Shown: in pieces, positions 27,988 to 36,815 of the stretch
Layout of the letters: each line of letters starts with the position of its first letter
Position numbering within the stretch: position 1 is the stretch's first letter
DNA from: Gammaproteobacteria bacterium HGW-Gammaproteobacteria-2
Lineage (GTDB): Bacteria > Pseudomonadota > Gammaproteobacteria > Xanthomonadales > Xanthomonadaceae
DNA length: 64,000 nucleotides
Assembly: GCA_002840015.1 (NCBI GenBank)
Contig: PGZE01000011.1
Location: 1 to 64,000, forward strand
Direction of reading: 5' to 3'
Made by a program: the position numbers and the translations under genes
The notes under the pieces: generated by a model
What the model saw: the letters and a program-made list of their open reading frames with translations, nothing else
Databases searched by the model: none
What the model was told of the DNA's origin: nothing

Positions 27988-28427
27988 GTCGTGTGGCCGC
28001 GCCAGGCCCAGGTATTGGGCCGCCGTTCATGCACAGTTGTCGGGTCTATTGGGAAGATACCGACGCGGGTGGTGTGGTCTACCACGCCAGCTATATCCGT
28101 TTCCTCGAACGTGCGCGCAGCGAATGGCTGCGCAGCCTTGGGGTTGCTCAGGGCGAATTGCGCGAGCGCGAGGATGTGCTGTTTGCGGTGTGCGGCATGC
28201 AGGTTGATTTTCTGGCGCCGGCACGGCTCGATGATGTGCTGAGCGTGAGTGTACTGGTAACCCGTGCGCGGTTGGCGAGCATGGTGTTTGCGCAACAGGT
28301 GTGTTGTGGCGAGCGGGTGCTGGTGGAGGCCACCGTACGCGCCGCGTGTTTGACCGCTTCAACGTTTCGCTCGCGCCCGTTGCCGGCGTGGCTGTTGCAA
28401 ACAATTCACTCATTGGACAAGGCGTAA
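27984..28427 (+). CDS. ybgC: Tol-Pal associated acyl-CoA thioesterase YbgC
   Basis: 147 residues; hotdog-fold thioesterase with catalytic Asp in [27 protein letters not shown] overlaps the ruvB stop, and its TAA overlaps the tolQ ATG (TAATG). This is the standard first gene of the tol-pal operon. Confidence 0.95.
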   Translation: MSRVAAPGPGIGPPFMHSCRVYWEDTDAGGVVYHASYIRFLERARSEWLRSLGVAQGELREREDVLFAVCGMQVDFLAPARLDDVLSVSVLVTRARLASMVFAQQVCCGERVLVEATVRAACLTASTFRSRPLPAWLLQTIHSLDKA

Positions 28428-29101
28428 TGAACAACGAAATCAATCTGTTTTTGCTGGTGTTGCATGCCAGCCTGCCGGTGCAACTGGTGATGGTGCTGTT
28501 GCTGTTGGCCTCGGTGGCTTCGTGGTTCATCATCTTTCGCAAAAAGAAGGTGCTCGATCGCACCGCCGATGAGGCCGAATCGTTCGAGGAAAAGTTCTGG
28601 TCGGGTATCGATCTGGGCCAGCTCTACCGTGAGGTAAGCGCACGCGAAGTGAGCGGGTTGGAGGCGGTTTTCGAGGCTGGGTTCCGCGACTTCACCCGTC
28701 TGCGCAACAAGCGCGGTGTCGATGCACGCACCCAGCTTGAAGGCGCCCAGCGCGGTATGCGTGCGCAACTGGCGCGCGAAGTCGATCAGCTGGAAACCAA
28801 TCTGGAGTTCCTCGCCAGCGTCGGTTCGATCAGCCCGTACGTGGGTTTGTTCGGCACGGTCTGGGGCATCATGATTTCGTTCCAGGGCCTGGCCAACGTC
28901 AAGGAAGCAACCATTGCCACGGTAGCGCCGGGCATTTCCGAAGCGCTGATCGCCACTGCCATGGGCCTGTTTGCCGCAATTCCGGCGGTGTGGGCCTACA
29001 ACCGCTTCGCGACCAAGGTGGAACGCCTGAATGTGCGTTACGAAGCCTTCGCCGAGGAGTTTTCGTCGATCTTGCAGCGGCAGTCGCACATTGACGAATA
29101 G
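28427..29101 (+). CDS. tolQ: Tol-Pal system protein TolQ
   Basis: 224 residues; inner-membrane proton channel subunit (MotA/ExbB family). Three membrane helices: about 12-36 (VQLVMVLLLLASVASWFIIF), about 137-160 (GSISPYVGLFGTVWGIMISF) and about 170-192. It energises TolA during outer-membrane constriction. Confidence 0.96.
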   Translation: MNNEINLFLLVLHASLPVQLVMVLLLLASVASWFIIFRKKKVLDRTADEAESFEEKFWSGIDLGQLYREVSAREVSGLEAVFEAGFRDFTRLRNKRGVDARTQLEGAQRGMRAQLAREVDQLETNLEFLASVGSISPYVGLFGTVWGIMISFQGLANVKEATIATVAPGISEALIATAMGLFAAIPAVWAYNRFATKVERLNVRYEAFAEEFSSILQRQSHIDE

Positions 29102-29184
29102 GGTGGCTGGACAGTAACTGACGGTATCGGCTGCCGCGCCCGGCTGCACCCGGTCTTTCCCACACTCACCACAGAACACCGCCC

Positions 29185-29625
29185 ATGTCGTCGCGCAGAA
29201 AACGCCGCAAGCTCAAAGCCGAGATCAACGTCGTGCCATATATCGACGTGATGCTGGTGCTGCTGATCATTTTCATGGTCACCGCGCCATTGTTGAACCT
29301 TGGCGTGGATATCGAGTTGCCGCAGTCCAATGCCAAACCGGTGGAACAGATGAAAGACCCGGTGGTGATTGTGGTCGATGCCGACGGCAATTATTTCCTG
29401 ACCTTGGAAGGGGTGCCGAAGGAATCGATTTCAGCCGATGCCTTGGTTGCCAAGGTGTCGGCATTCGTGCGCAACAATCCGCAGGTGCCGGTGCTGGTGG
29501 CTGGCGATCAACAGGTCGGTTACGGCGCGGTGTATCAGGTGATGGTGTTGCTGCAGCAGGCCGGGGTCGCCAAGGTCGGGCTGATGAGCAAACCGGTGGA
29601 AGACTCGGCGCGCAAACGGCCCTGA
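29185..29625 (+). CDS. tolR: Tol-Pal system protein TolR
   Basis: 146 residues; ExbD/TolR family. A basic cytoplasmic start, then one membrane helix carrying the essential Asp (INVVPYIDVMLVLLIIFMVT), and a periplasmic domain. Partner of TolQ. Its TGA overlaps the tolA ATG by one base. Confidence 0.96.
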   Translation: MSSRRKRRKLKAEINVVPYIDVMLVLLIIFMVTAPLLNLGVDIELPQSNAKPVEQMKDPVVIVVDADGNYFLTLEGVPKESISADALVAKVSAFVRNNPQVPVLVAGDQQVGYGAVYQVMVLLQQAGVAKVGLMSKPVEDSARKRP

Positions 29626-30590
29626 TGGAAACGTCGGCCGACAAATTGGGTGCCCTGATGCTGGCGCTGGCATTGCATGCCGGCCTGCTGGCGCTGTTGT
29701 TTGTGGGCTTGTGGTGGTCACGGCCACCGCAGACATTGTCGGTTGCCGGCCCGGTGATCGAGGCGGTGCTGGTTACCGAGCCGGGCATGGGCCGCACGCC
29801 GCCGCGCGCGGCACCGCCCAAACCGGCACCAGCGCCCAAGCCCGAGCCGCCAGCACCCGAGCCCGAGGCCCCGCCGCCGCAACCACTGCCCACGCCCAGT
29901 CCGCAGCAGGCGCCAACGCCACCGCAGCCGAAACCGCAGGCGCCAGTGCCCAAGCCGGACACGCGTGAACAGGAGCGGGTAGCGCGGCTGGCGCAACAGC
30001 AGGCTGAGACCAAGGCGCGCGAAGAAGCCGTCGAGCGCCGGCGCCAGGAGCAGATACTGCTTGAACAACAGGCGCAGAAAGTGGAAGCCGAGCGGCGTGA
30101 ACGCCTGCGCCGCGAAACCCATGAGCGCGAGCGCAAACTGGCCGATATCCGCCGCCAGCGCGAGGCCGCTGAAAAGCAATCGCGACTGGCCGCCGAGCGC
30201 CTGCAACAGACCCGTGATGCGCGGCCTGAGCTGCCTTCAACACCGGCCAAAGAGCAGGGTCCGCCGGCACCTGCACCAGCCCGCGCCGGCAATGAGGGCG
30301 TGGATGAAAGCTTGAAGGCGCAGTACGTGTTGGCCATTCAGCGTGCGGTGGAAAGCAACTGGTTGCGACCGGAAACGGTGCGCCCGGGGCAACCGTGCAA
30401 ACTGCGTATTCGCCAGATCGTTGGTGGTGAAGTGATCGCGGTTACCATGGACCCAAGCTGTCCGTACGATGAATTGGGTCGGCGTTCGGTCGAGGCGGCA
30501 GTACGCAAGGCCGAGCCCTTGCCCTACACTGGCTTCGAATCGGTGTTCAGTCCCGATCTGTTATTCACGTTCGTCGCCCCGGAAGGTTGA
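29625..30590 (+). CDS. tolA: Tol-Pal system protein TolA
   Basis: 321 residues. N-terminal membrane helix (LGALMLALALHAGLLALLFV), then a Pro/Ala-rich stretch (about 60-115) and a long charged coiled coil (about 117-205: Glu/Arg/Gln-rich). A C-terminal TolA/TonB-like domain follows (YVLAIQRAVESNWLRPE through FTFVAPEG). Spans the periplasm and links TolQR to TolB/Pal. Confidence 0.95.
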   Translation: METSADKLGALMLALALHAGLLALLFVGLWWSRPPQTLSVAGPVIEAVLVTEPGMGRTPPRAAPPKPAPAPKPEPPAPEPEAPPPQPLPTPSPQQAPTPPQPKPQAPVPKPDTREQERVARLAQQQAETKAREEAVERRRQEQILLEQQAQKVEAERRERLRRETHERERKLADIRRQREAAEKQSRLAAERLQQTRDARPELPSTPAKEQGPPAPAPARAGNEGVDESLKAQYVLAIQRAVESNWLRPETVRPGQPCKLRIRQIVGGEVIAVTMDPSCPYDELGRRSVEAAVRKAEPLPYTGFESVFSPDLLFTFVAPEG

Positions 30591-30594
30591 ACCC

Positions 30595-31899
30595 ATGAAG
30601 CGAGTTTTTGCGCTGTTGCTGGCCCTGCTGTTGCCCGCGCTTTCGTTTGCGCAGGCGCTGGAAATTGAAATTTCCGGTGGCAGTGCCGCTGCTTTGCCGA
30701 TTACGGTTATCCCGTTCGAATATCTGGGCATGAGCGTGGCGCCGGATACCGATCTGGCCGCAGTAGCACGCGCAGATTTGAACCGCTCCGGCCAGTTTCG
30801 CACGCTGGCCGATGCCGATATGGTGGAAAAGCCGATTCGGGCGCAGGAAATCAATTTTGCCACCTGGCGGCTGCTGAAGCAGGATTTCATCCTGGTCGGG
30901 CGTATCCTCGATACCCCCAGCGGTGGTTATCGCACCGAGTTTGAATTGTTTGATGTGGCAAAACAGGAGCGCATTCTTGGCCTGGCACTGGATGGGCGGC
31001 CACAGGCAATGCGTGACGTCGCGCATCAGGTTGCTGATCTGGTGTACGAGAAAATACTTGGTGTGCGCGGCGCGTTCTGGACCCGCATTGCCTACGTCAC
31101 CGCAACCGGCATCGGCACCAACGCCCAGTATGCGTTGATGGTGGCCGATGCCGATGGCTTCAACCCGCAGGTGGTGGTGCGCTCGCGTGAGCCGTTGCTG
31201 TCGCCGGCCTGGAGCCCGGACGGGCGCCGCCTGGCCTATGTCAGTTTTGAGCAAGGCAATTCGGCGATTTACATCCAGGAAATCAGCACCGGTTCGCGCG
31301 AACTGATTGCCAGCCATCGCGGTATCAATGGCGCCCCGGCATTTTCGCCCGACGGTACCCGGCTGGCCTTGACCCTGTCGCGTACCGGCAATCCGGAAAT
31401 CTATGTGATGGATCTGGCCAGCAAGGCCTTGACCCAGATTACCCAACACTGGTCGATCGACACCGAGCCGGCCTGGACGCCGGACAGCCAGCGCCTGATG
31501 TTTACCTCCGATCGTGGCGGCAAACCGCAGATTTACGAGATTTCTGCCAGTGGCGGCGATCCGGTGCGCTTGACATTCAATGGCGATTACAACGCCCGCG
31601 CCACGATTTCCTGGGATGGCAAGAAAGTGGCGATGGCACAAGGCAGCGGAAACGTATATCGTATAGCCGTTATGGATCGAAGTTTTGGGGGCTTGGGTCG
31701 CTGGCAAAACCTGTCTCCGGGTAATCTCGACGAATCGCCGAGTTTTGCCCCCAATGCCAGCATGTTGATTTACGCCGCGCGAGAAGGTCAGCGTGGTGTG
31801 TTGTATGCCGTTTCCGCAGATGCGCGGGTCCGGCAGCGTCTGGTTTTTGCTGACGGTGATGTTCGGGAGCCCGCCTGGTCACCGTTTCGGCAGCGTTAG
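30595..31899 (+). CDS. tolB: Tol-Pal system periplasmic beta-propeller TolB
   Basis: 434 residues from ATG 30595. Sec signal peptide (about 1-20, ending SFAQA), an N-terminal alpha/beta domain, then a six-bladed propeller with repeated SPDGRRLAY/SPDGTRLAL/TPDSQRLMF blades. Binds Pal and TolA. A 75-base gap follows before pal. Confidence 0.96.
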   Translation: MKRVFALLLALLLPALSFAQALEIEISGGSAAALPITVIPFEYLGMSVAPDTDLAAVARADLNRSGQFRTLADADMVEKPIRAQEINFATWRLLKQDFILVGRILDTPSGGYRTEFELFDVAKQERILGLALDGRPQAMRDVAHQVADLVYEKILGVRGAFWTRIAYVTATGIGTNAQYALMVADADGFNPQVVVRSREPLLSPAWSPDGRRLAYVSFEQGNSAIYIQEISTGSRELIASHRGINGAPAFSPDGTRLALTLSRTGNPEIYVMDLASKALTQITQHWSIDTEPAWTPDSQRLMFTSDRGGKPQIYEISASGGDPVRLTFNGDYNARATISWDGKKVAMAQGSGNVYRIAVMDRSFGGLGRWQNLSPGNLDESPSFAPNASMLIYAAREGQRGVLYAVSADARVRQRLVFADGDVREPAWSPFRQR

Positions 31900-31974
31900 C
31901 AGCAAGCTACAGTTCGGGCTCCAACCTCAAAACCGATCCACAACGAAAACATCCCGAATACCCGAGGACCACTC

Positions 31975-32487
31975 ATGAACAATACTACCCGCCTGCTTCT
32001 GGCCGCTGCCGTTTGTGTGGCATTGGCCGCCTGTGCCAAGCAAGTAAAGGAAGAGCCCGCACCGCCGCCGCCGCCGCCGGCACCAGCTCCCGCACCGCCG
32101 CCGCCGGCTCCGACTGGTTACCAGCCTTCCGATCTGGATAGCGACAGCTGCCTGCGTCAGCGCGTTGTGTACTTCGATTTTGACAAGGACAACGTCAAGC
32201 CCGAATACGCGGCCATCCTGAGCTGCCATGCGCAGTACCTCAAGGATCGCTCCAGCGCCCGCATCACGCTGGAAGGCAATGCCGACGAGCGTGGCACCCG
32301 TGAATATAACCTGGGCCTCGGCGAGCGCCGTGGCACCGCCGTGTCTTCGGCGCTGCAGGCCAATGGTGGTTCCTCCGCACAGTTGACCACGGTCAGCTAT
32401 GGTGAAGAGAAGCCCACCTGCAACACCTCCAACGAGGATTGCTGGTCGAAGAACCGTCGCGTCGAGATTGTCTACACCGCCAAATAA
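31975..32487 (+). CDS. pal: Peptidoglycan-associated lipoprotein Pal
   Basis: 170 residues. Lipobox LAAC (Cys21), a proline-rich spacer, then an OmpA-like peptidoglycan-binding domain (VVYFDFDKDNVKPEY, GNADERGTREYNLGLGERR). Outer-membrane anchor of the Tol machine. Four cysteines after the lipobox suggest internal disulphides, a trait of this lineage rather than of E. coli Pal. Confidence 0.96.
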   Translation: MNNTTRLLLAAAVCVALAACAKQVKEEPAPPPPPPAPAPAPPPPAPTGYQPSDLDSDSCLRQRVVYFDFDKDNVKPEYAAILSCHAQYLKDRSSARITLEGNADERGTREYNLGLGERRGTAVSSALQANGGSSAQLTTVSYGEEKPTCNTSNEDCWSKNRRVEIVYTAK

Positions 32488-33371
32488 TGCGTGGTTTGGG
32501 CAATTCCAGCGTGAATGCGATACGAAGTGTGATGGCAGCGGTGGCCCTTGTGGCCACCGCTTCCGTCTTTGCACAGGCGCGCCCGAGTCTCGCTGATCGG
32601 GTAGCGCGTCTGGAGCAGCAGCAAATTCAGGCACAGGCCAATAACCAGAATGTCGAGTTGCTCAATCGCATTACTGACCTGCAAACCGAAATCCAGTCAT
32701 TGCGCGCACAGCTGGAAAAACAGCAGTTCGAACTCGAACAGCTCAAGCAGCGCAATCGGCAACAATATATTGATCTCGATGGTCGGCTTGGCCGCATCGA
32801 ATCGGGATCCTATGCGTCATCTTCAGACGCCGTAGCAGCGCCCACACCGGTTGCGCCAGCGGATGCATCGCAAGATGTTTCGGCACCGTCGTCAGCAGCG
32901 CAAGGCACCATCGATGAGCCAGATGCCACCGTTGTCGGGCCTGGCACGCAAGCCAGCAGCGACGCGGCTGCGGCACCGGTGCTCGACGAACGTGCCGCCT
33001 ATGAGCAGGCTTTCGATTCACTCAAGAATGGCGAATACGCCGAGGCAGCGCGACGGTTCAAGGCATTTCTCGTTGCGTTCCCTGATGGCTCGTATGCACC
33101 CAATGCGCATTACTGGCTTGGCGAAAGTTATTACGTCACGCAAAACTTCGAGTTGGCACAAACCAGCTTTCAGGCACTGCTCCAACGCTTTCCTGAATCA
33201 GCCAAAGCACCAGATGCCCTGCTCAAACTGGGTTATTGCCAGTATGAGCTCAAGCAGTTCAATGCGTCGCGTGCGACCTTGGGCCAGGTCATCGAGCGTT
33301 ACCCCGATTCGACCGTGGCGCGTCTTGCACAGGGCCGCTTGCGCGCCATGATGCTGGAAGACCGACAGTAA
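32487..33371 (+). CDS. cpoB: Cell division coordinator CpoB (YbgF)
   Basis: 294 residues; ATG overlaps the pal TAA. Signal peptide (to about residue 29, SVFAQA), N-terminal trimerisation coiled coil (ADRVARLEQQQIQAQ through about 105), a Pro/Ala/Ser linker, then TPR repeats (AYEQAFDSLKNGEYAEAARRF onwards). Coordinates peptidoglycan synthesis with Tol-Pal constriction. Confidence 0.95.
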   Translation: MRGLGNSSVNAIRSVMAAVALVATASVFAQARPSLADRVARLEQQQIQAQANNQNVELLNRITDLQTEIQSLRAQLEKQQFELEQLKQRNRQQYIDLDGRLGRIESGSYASSSDAVAAPTPVAPADASQDVSAPSSAAQGTIDEPDATVVGPGTQASSDAAAAPVLDERAAYEQAFDSLKNGEYAEAARRFKAFLVAFPDGSYAPNAHYWLGESYYVTQNFELAQTSFQALLQRFPESAKAPDALLKLGYCQYELKQFNASRATLGQVIERYPDSTVARLAQGRLRAMMLEDRQ

Positions 33372-33380
33372 GCGAAACCC

Positions 33381-33993
33381 ATGAATGCGACCGACACTAC
33401 GGGTCGGCTGCGGCTGACCGAGATTTTCTGTTCCCTTCAGGGTGAGGCGCGTGACGCCGGGTGGCCCAGCGTGTTCGTGCGGCTGACTGGTTGTCCTTTG
33501 CGGTGCCAGTACTGCGATACCGCGTATGCCTTTCACGGTGGCGACTGGTGGGCGATTGACGCGATAGCGCGAGCCGCTGGCACAAAAGCGTTGCCACGAT
33601 TTGCTGGCGCGTTTGTGCGACGACGGCTACAGCGTATCGCTGGAAACCTCCGGTGCGATTGATTTGAGCGCGGTCGACCCGCGGGTATCGCGGGTGATGG
33701 ATATCAAGACCCCGGCTTCCGGAGAGGTCGAGCGCAACCTCTGGCAGAATCTGGATGTGTTGGGTGGGCACGACCAGATCAAGTTCGTGCTCTGTGATCG
33801 TGCCGATTACCACTGGGCCTGTGCGCAAGTGCGCGAACGCAAGCTCCCGGAAATTTGCACGGTATGGTTCTCGCCCAGCCAGGGCCAACTCAGTGCAACC
33901 GATCTGGCCGACTGGATCGTGGCGGATCGCTTGCCGGTGCGATTTCAGACCCAGTTGCACAAGGCGTTGTGGGGCGACACCCCAGGACGTTGA
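33381..33993 (+). pseudogene. queE: 7-carboxy-7-deazaguanine synthase QueE with internal frameshifting deletion
   Basis: Radical-SAM enzyme of queuosine synthesis. The N-terminal part is good ([36 protein letters not shown], with the CxxxCxxC cluster). The C-terminal part ([20 protein letters not shown] to LHKALWGDTPGR) is in another frame. At about 33570/33571 the expected segment ending in the SAM-binding VTGG motif is missing. The frame change means the lost length is 2 modulo 3, about 40-50 bases by comparison with the family. As written it cannot make an active enzyme, unless the gap is an assembly error. Confidence 0.85.
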
Positions 33994-34053
33994 CCGTGGC
34001 CTGGTGCACAAGGCGTTGTGGGGCGACACCCCAGGACGTTGACCGTGGCCTGG
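33956..34053. repeat. 49-base perfect tandem duplication at the queE 3' end
   Basis: Unit 33956-34004 is repeated exactly at 34005-34053. The unit covers the last queE codons (LHKALWGDTPGR, stop) plus following bases. The second copy is non-coding. Confidence 0.95.
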
Positions 34054-34093
34054 TGGGCCTGGCATGGATCGGCCCATCATTGATGAGTAGCTT

Positions 34094-34789
34094 ATGACGA
34101 CACCAATAACTCCAGCTCGCGCCGTGGTGCTTCTCTCCGGCGGCATGGACTCCGCCGTGGTGCTGGCGATGGCGCGTGCACAGGGATTTGATTGTTACGC
34201 ACTGAGTGTCAGCTATGGCCAACGCCACGGCTCGGAACTCGATGCTGCGGCGCGTATAGCGAGTGCGCTGGGTGCGATCACCCACAAGGTGGTGGCAGTG
34301 GATTTGCGTGCGATTGGCGGCTCGGCGCTGACCGCTGATATCGCCGTGCCCGAGCACGGCGGGGATGGCATTCCTGTCACCTACGTGCCGGCGCGCAACA
34401 CCATCATGCTGTCGATTGCGCTGGGTTGGGCCGAAGTATTGGCTGCGCGTGAGATTTTTTGTGGCGTGAATGCCGTTGACTACTCAGGCTATCCCGATTG
34501 CCGCCCGGACTTCATTGCAGCGTTCGAGCGCCTTGGCAACCTCGCAACCAAAGCCGGCATCCAAGGCGAAGGGTTACGCGTACATGCGCCATTGATGGCG
34601 ATGTCCAAGGCCGATATCGCCCGCGAGGGTGCGCGTCTGGGCGTGGATTTTTCGCTCACCGTCTCGTGTTATAAAGCCGATGTCGAGGGTAGGGCATGTG
34701 GGCACTGCGATGCTTGCCGCCTGCGCGCACAAGGGTTTGCAGCGGCCAACATCACCGATCCAACACGGTATGTGCCTAAATTGCTTTAA
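34094..34789 (+). CDS. queC: 7-cyano-7-deazaguanine synthase QueC
   Basis: 231 residues; makes preQ0 from carboxydeazaguanine. ATP-pyrophosphatase motif [20 protein letters not shown], and the C-terminal zinc site (SCYKAD then CGHCDAC). Full length and intact, directly after the damaged queE whose product is its substrate. Confidence 0.96.
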   Translation: MTTPITPARAVVLLSGGMDSAVVLAMARAQGFDCYALSVSYGQRHGSELDAAARIASALGAITHKVVAVDLRAIGGSALTADIAVPEHGGDGIPVTYVPARNTIMLSIALGWAEVLAAREIFCGVNAVDYSGYPDCRPDFIAAFERLGNLATKAGIQGEGLRVHAPLMAMSKADIAREGARLGVDFSLTVSCYKADVEGRACGHCDACRLRAQGFAAANITDPTRYVPKLL

Positions 34790-34856
34790 TGCGATAAAAT
34801 AGCCGGCTTGCGTGCAGCAGACATCGACGCGCAACCGGTATCATCCGTTTTTCGTG

Positions 34857-35008
34857 GGGCCGTTAGCTCAGTGGTAGAGCAGCTGGCTCAACTGAATTGG
34901 TCAGGTGCCAATTGTTGCAATCGTGTTTCGTGGGGCCGTTAGCTCAGTGGTAGAGCAGCTGGCTCAACTGAATTGGTCAGGTGCCAATTGTTGCAATCGT
35001 TTTTCGTG
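34857..35008 (+). pseudogene. Two tandem degenerate tRNA-Lys copies (76-base period)
   Basis: Units 34857-34932 and 34933-35008 differ by one base. Each starts exactly like the true tRNA-Lys at 35009: acceptor strand GGGCCGT, D-arm and 5' anticodon stem. Each then diverges after GCTGGCT. The 3' half lacks a Lys anticodon, a TTCRA T loop, the ACGGCCC acceptor strand and CCA. It instead forms an AATTGG/CCAATT hairpin. Leader bases (TTTTTCGTG type) are duplicated too. Confidence 0.8.
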
Positions 35009-35083
35009 GGGCCGTTAGCTCAGTGGTAGAGCAGCTGGCTTTTAACTAGTTGGTCGATGGTTCGAATCCATCACGGCCCACCA
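35009..35083 (+). tRNA. tRNA-Lys (anticodon TTT)
   Basis: Full cloverleaf with encoded CCA: acceptor GGGCCGT/ACGGCCC, D-arm GCTC/GAGC, anticodon stem GCTGG/CTAGT with loop CTTTTAA, T arm GATGG-TTCGAAT-CCATC, discriminator A. It is the only intact member of the surrounding 76-base array. Confidence 0.97.
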
Positions 35084-35390
35084 CCCCGAAACACGACGTA
35101 GCCCGGGTTAGCGCGAAGCGCGTAACCCGGGACCGCGATACCGTAAGGTCATTGCTGTTCCATCACGGCCCAGCCCCGCGAATTGTTGGTTGATGGTTCG
35201 CCCTCGCTGCGCTCGGGTCCGGCCTGCGCCCTTCGGGCTTCGGCGTTCGGCGGGGCGAAGCGGTGCTTCGCCTGATCCGCCTCACCCATCACGGCCCAGC
35301 CCCGAAACACGACCGACGTAGCCCGGGTTAGCGCGAAGCGCGTAACCCGGGATCGCGATACCGAAAGGTCACTGCCGATCCATCACGGCC
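35068..35390. repeat. Direct repeats bounded by tRNA-Lys 3'-end fragments
   Basis: CCATCACGGCCCA, the tRNA-Lys 3' end, recurs at 35068-35080 (in the gene), 35160-35172, 35286-35298 and, shortened, 35380-35390. Blocks of about 92-94 bases after the first and third copies are near identical and carry a CCCGGGTTA/TAACCCGGG hairpin (about 35101-35132 and 35321-35352). Between the second and third copies a T-arm-like TTGATGGTTCG (about 35190) is interrupted by palindromic repeat sequence. Nothing else is seen in the 405-base gap to the LysR gene. Confidence 0.85.
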
Positions 35391-35489
35391 TGTCCCCCGA
35401 ATGATGTGCCATATTGCGGTCGCTGCCTTGCAGCGTGCGAGTCGAGCGCCGAAGATAGCGCTCTGTTCTCCGCGAGGCGCGTAAAGCCC

Positions 35490-36452
35490 ATGCAAGACCT
35501 CAATGATCTGTATTACTTCGCGATGGTCGTTGAACACGGTGGCTACGCGGCCGCTGAACGTGCGCTGGGCATTCCCAAATCGCGCCTGAGCCGGCGTATT
35601 GCCCAACTGGAACTCGATCTTGATGTGCGTCTGCTGCAACGCTCCACCCGCCGTTTCGCGGTGACCGATATCGGCCAGAGCGTTTACCGTCACGCACAGG
35701 CGATGTTGTCTGAAGCGCAGGCTGCGCGTGAAGTGGTCGATCACCTCAGCGCCGAACCGCGTGGCGTGATCAAGCTCAGCACCCCGGTCGCACTGGCGCA
35801 GCAACAACTGGCGCGTTTGTTGCCGGAGTTCTTGCGCAAGTTTCCGCAGGTGCGGGTGCAGTTGCATGTCAGCAATCGTCGCGTCGATGTCATCAACGAG
35901 GGTTTTGATGTGGCGTTGCGCGTGCGCACCCAGCTCAACGACGACGGCAGCCTGGTTATGCGCAGCTTTGGCCAGATCCAGGAATTACTGGTCGCCAGCC
36001 CGGGCTACCTGAAGCAGCACGGGCGACCGCAGTCACCCACTGAGCTCAGTACCCACACCACGCTGAGCATGATCGAAGACGACAGCCGCCAACATTGGGA
36101 TTTGCAGGATGCCCAAGGCCAGGTACAGCGTGTGGAATTGCAACCGCGTCTGAGCGGCCATGATTTTCCGCTGCTCAAGGAGTTGGCGATTGCCGGCATG
36201 GGCATCGCCTTGTTGCCCGAAACCATTTGTGCCGATGCCGTCCACGGCAACGCGTTGGAGGTGGTGCTGCCTGAATGGCGTCTGCCACAGGGCCTGTGCC
36301 ACGCCGTATTCCCGTCGCGTCGTGGCCTGTTGCCGGCGGTGCGGGTATTCATCGATTATCTTGCCGAACACCTGCCGGCACAACTCGAAGCCAGCCGCCT
36401 GAGTTGTTCCGGTGAAAGCTGTCCGGAACGCGGCAAAAATTCCGCGAAATAA
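35490..36452 (+). CDS. LysR-family transcriptional regulator
   Basis: 320 residues from ATG 35490 (MQDLNDLYYFAMVVEHGGY). N-terminal winged helix (AAERALGIPKSRLSRRIAQLE) and an LBP2 effector domain (about 90-300: GVIKLSTPVALAQQQL, VDVINEGFDVALRVR, GIALLPETIC). Closest in type to the single-domain LysR group acting on oxidoreductase or efflux genes. No divergent target gene adjoins it, so its regulon cannot be read here. Confidence 0.9.
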   Translation: MQDLNDLYYFAMVVEHGGYAAAERALGIPKSRLSRRIAQLELDLDVRLLQRSTRRFAVTDIGQSVYRHAQAMLSEAQAAREVVDHLSAEPRGVIKLSTPVALAQQQLARLLPEFLRKFPQVRVQLHVSNRRVDVINEGFDVALRVRTQLNDDGSLVMRSFGQIQELLVASPGYLKQHGRPQSPTELSTHTTLSMIEDDSRQHWDLQDAQGQVQRVELQPRLSGHDFPLLKELAIAGMGIALLPETICADAVHGNALEVVLPEWRLPQGLCHAVFPSRRGLLPAVRVFIDYLAEHLPAQLEASRLSCSGESCPERGKNSAK

Positions 36453-36516
36453 CAGCGGCAGCGAGACAAGCACGTGCGAGTCTGGGACAATTGCCAGCGT
36501 CAGACACCCGAACTAC

Positions 36517-36606
36517 GGAGAGATGGCCGAGTGGTTTAAGGCAGCAGTCTTGAAAACTGCCGTAGGTGTGAGCCTACCGTGGGTTCGAATCCCACTCTCT
36601 CCGCCA
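36517..36606 (+). tRNA. tRNA-Ser (anticodon TGA)
   Basis: 90 bases with CCA. Acceptor GGAGAGA/TCTCTCC, anticodon loop CTTGAAA with TGA, a long variable arm (GTAGGTGTGAGCCTAC) typical of tRNA-Ser, and T loop TTCGAAT. Discriminator G as expected for serine. Confidence 0.97.
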
Positions 36607-36815
36607 TCTTCGATGGCTTTCCGGCCCGCGCCAGCGCACTTCGTCGGGAATCGCGCGTACTCCCTTAGCCGGTGGCGCGGCGCGTTGACCCGTTGCGACA
36701 TCGCCCTGCGTGTAAGTCAACCAGACCCCGTTCCTTGCAGAGTCTATGATGGTGTGAAGACCACAGTTTACAATCTATCCATGCTCGATCTGGTCAAATC
36801 CGCCACTTTCGATGC

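Noticed and set aside
34857-35008. Two additional functional tRNA-Lys genes
   Set aside because: No TTT anticodon loop, no T loop consensus, no matching 3' acceptor strand or CCA.
34857-35489. Integrated genomic island at tRNA-Lys
   Set aside because: Repeated tRNA 3' ends are present but there is no integrase or foreign gene cargo; the next genes are a LysR regulator and tRNA-Ser with ordinary composition.
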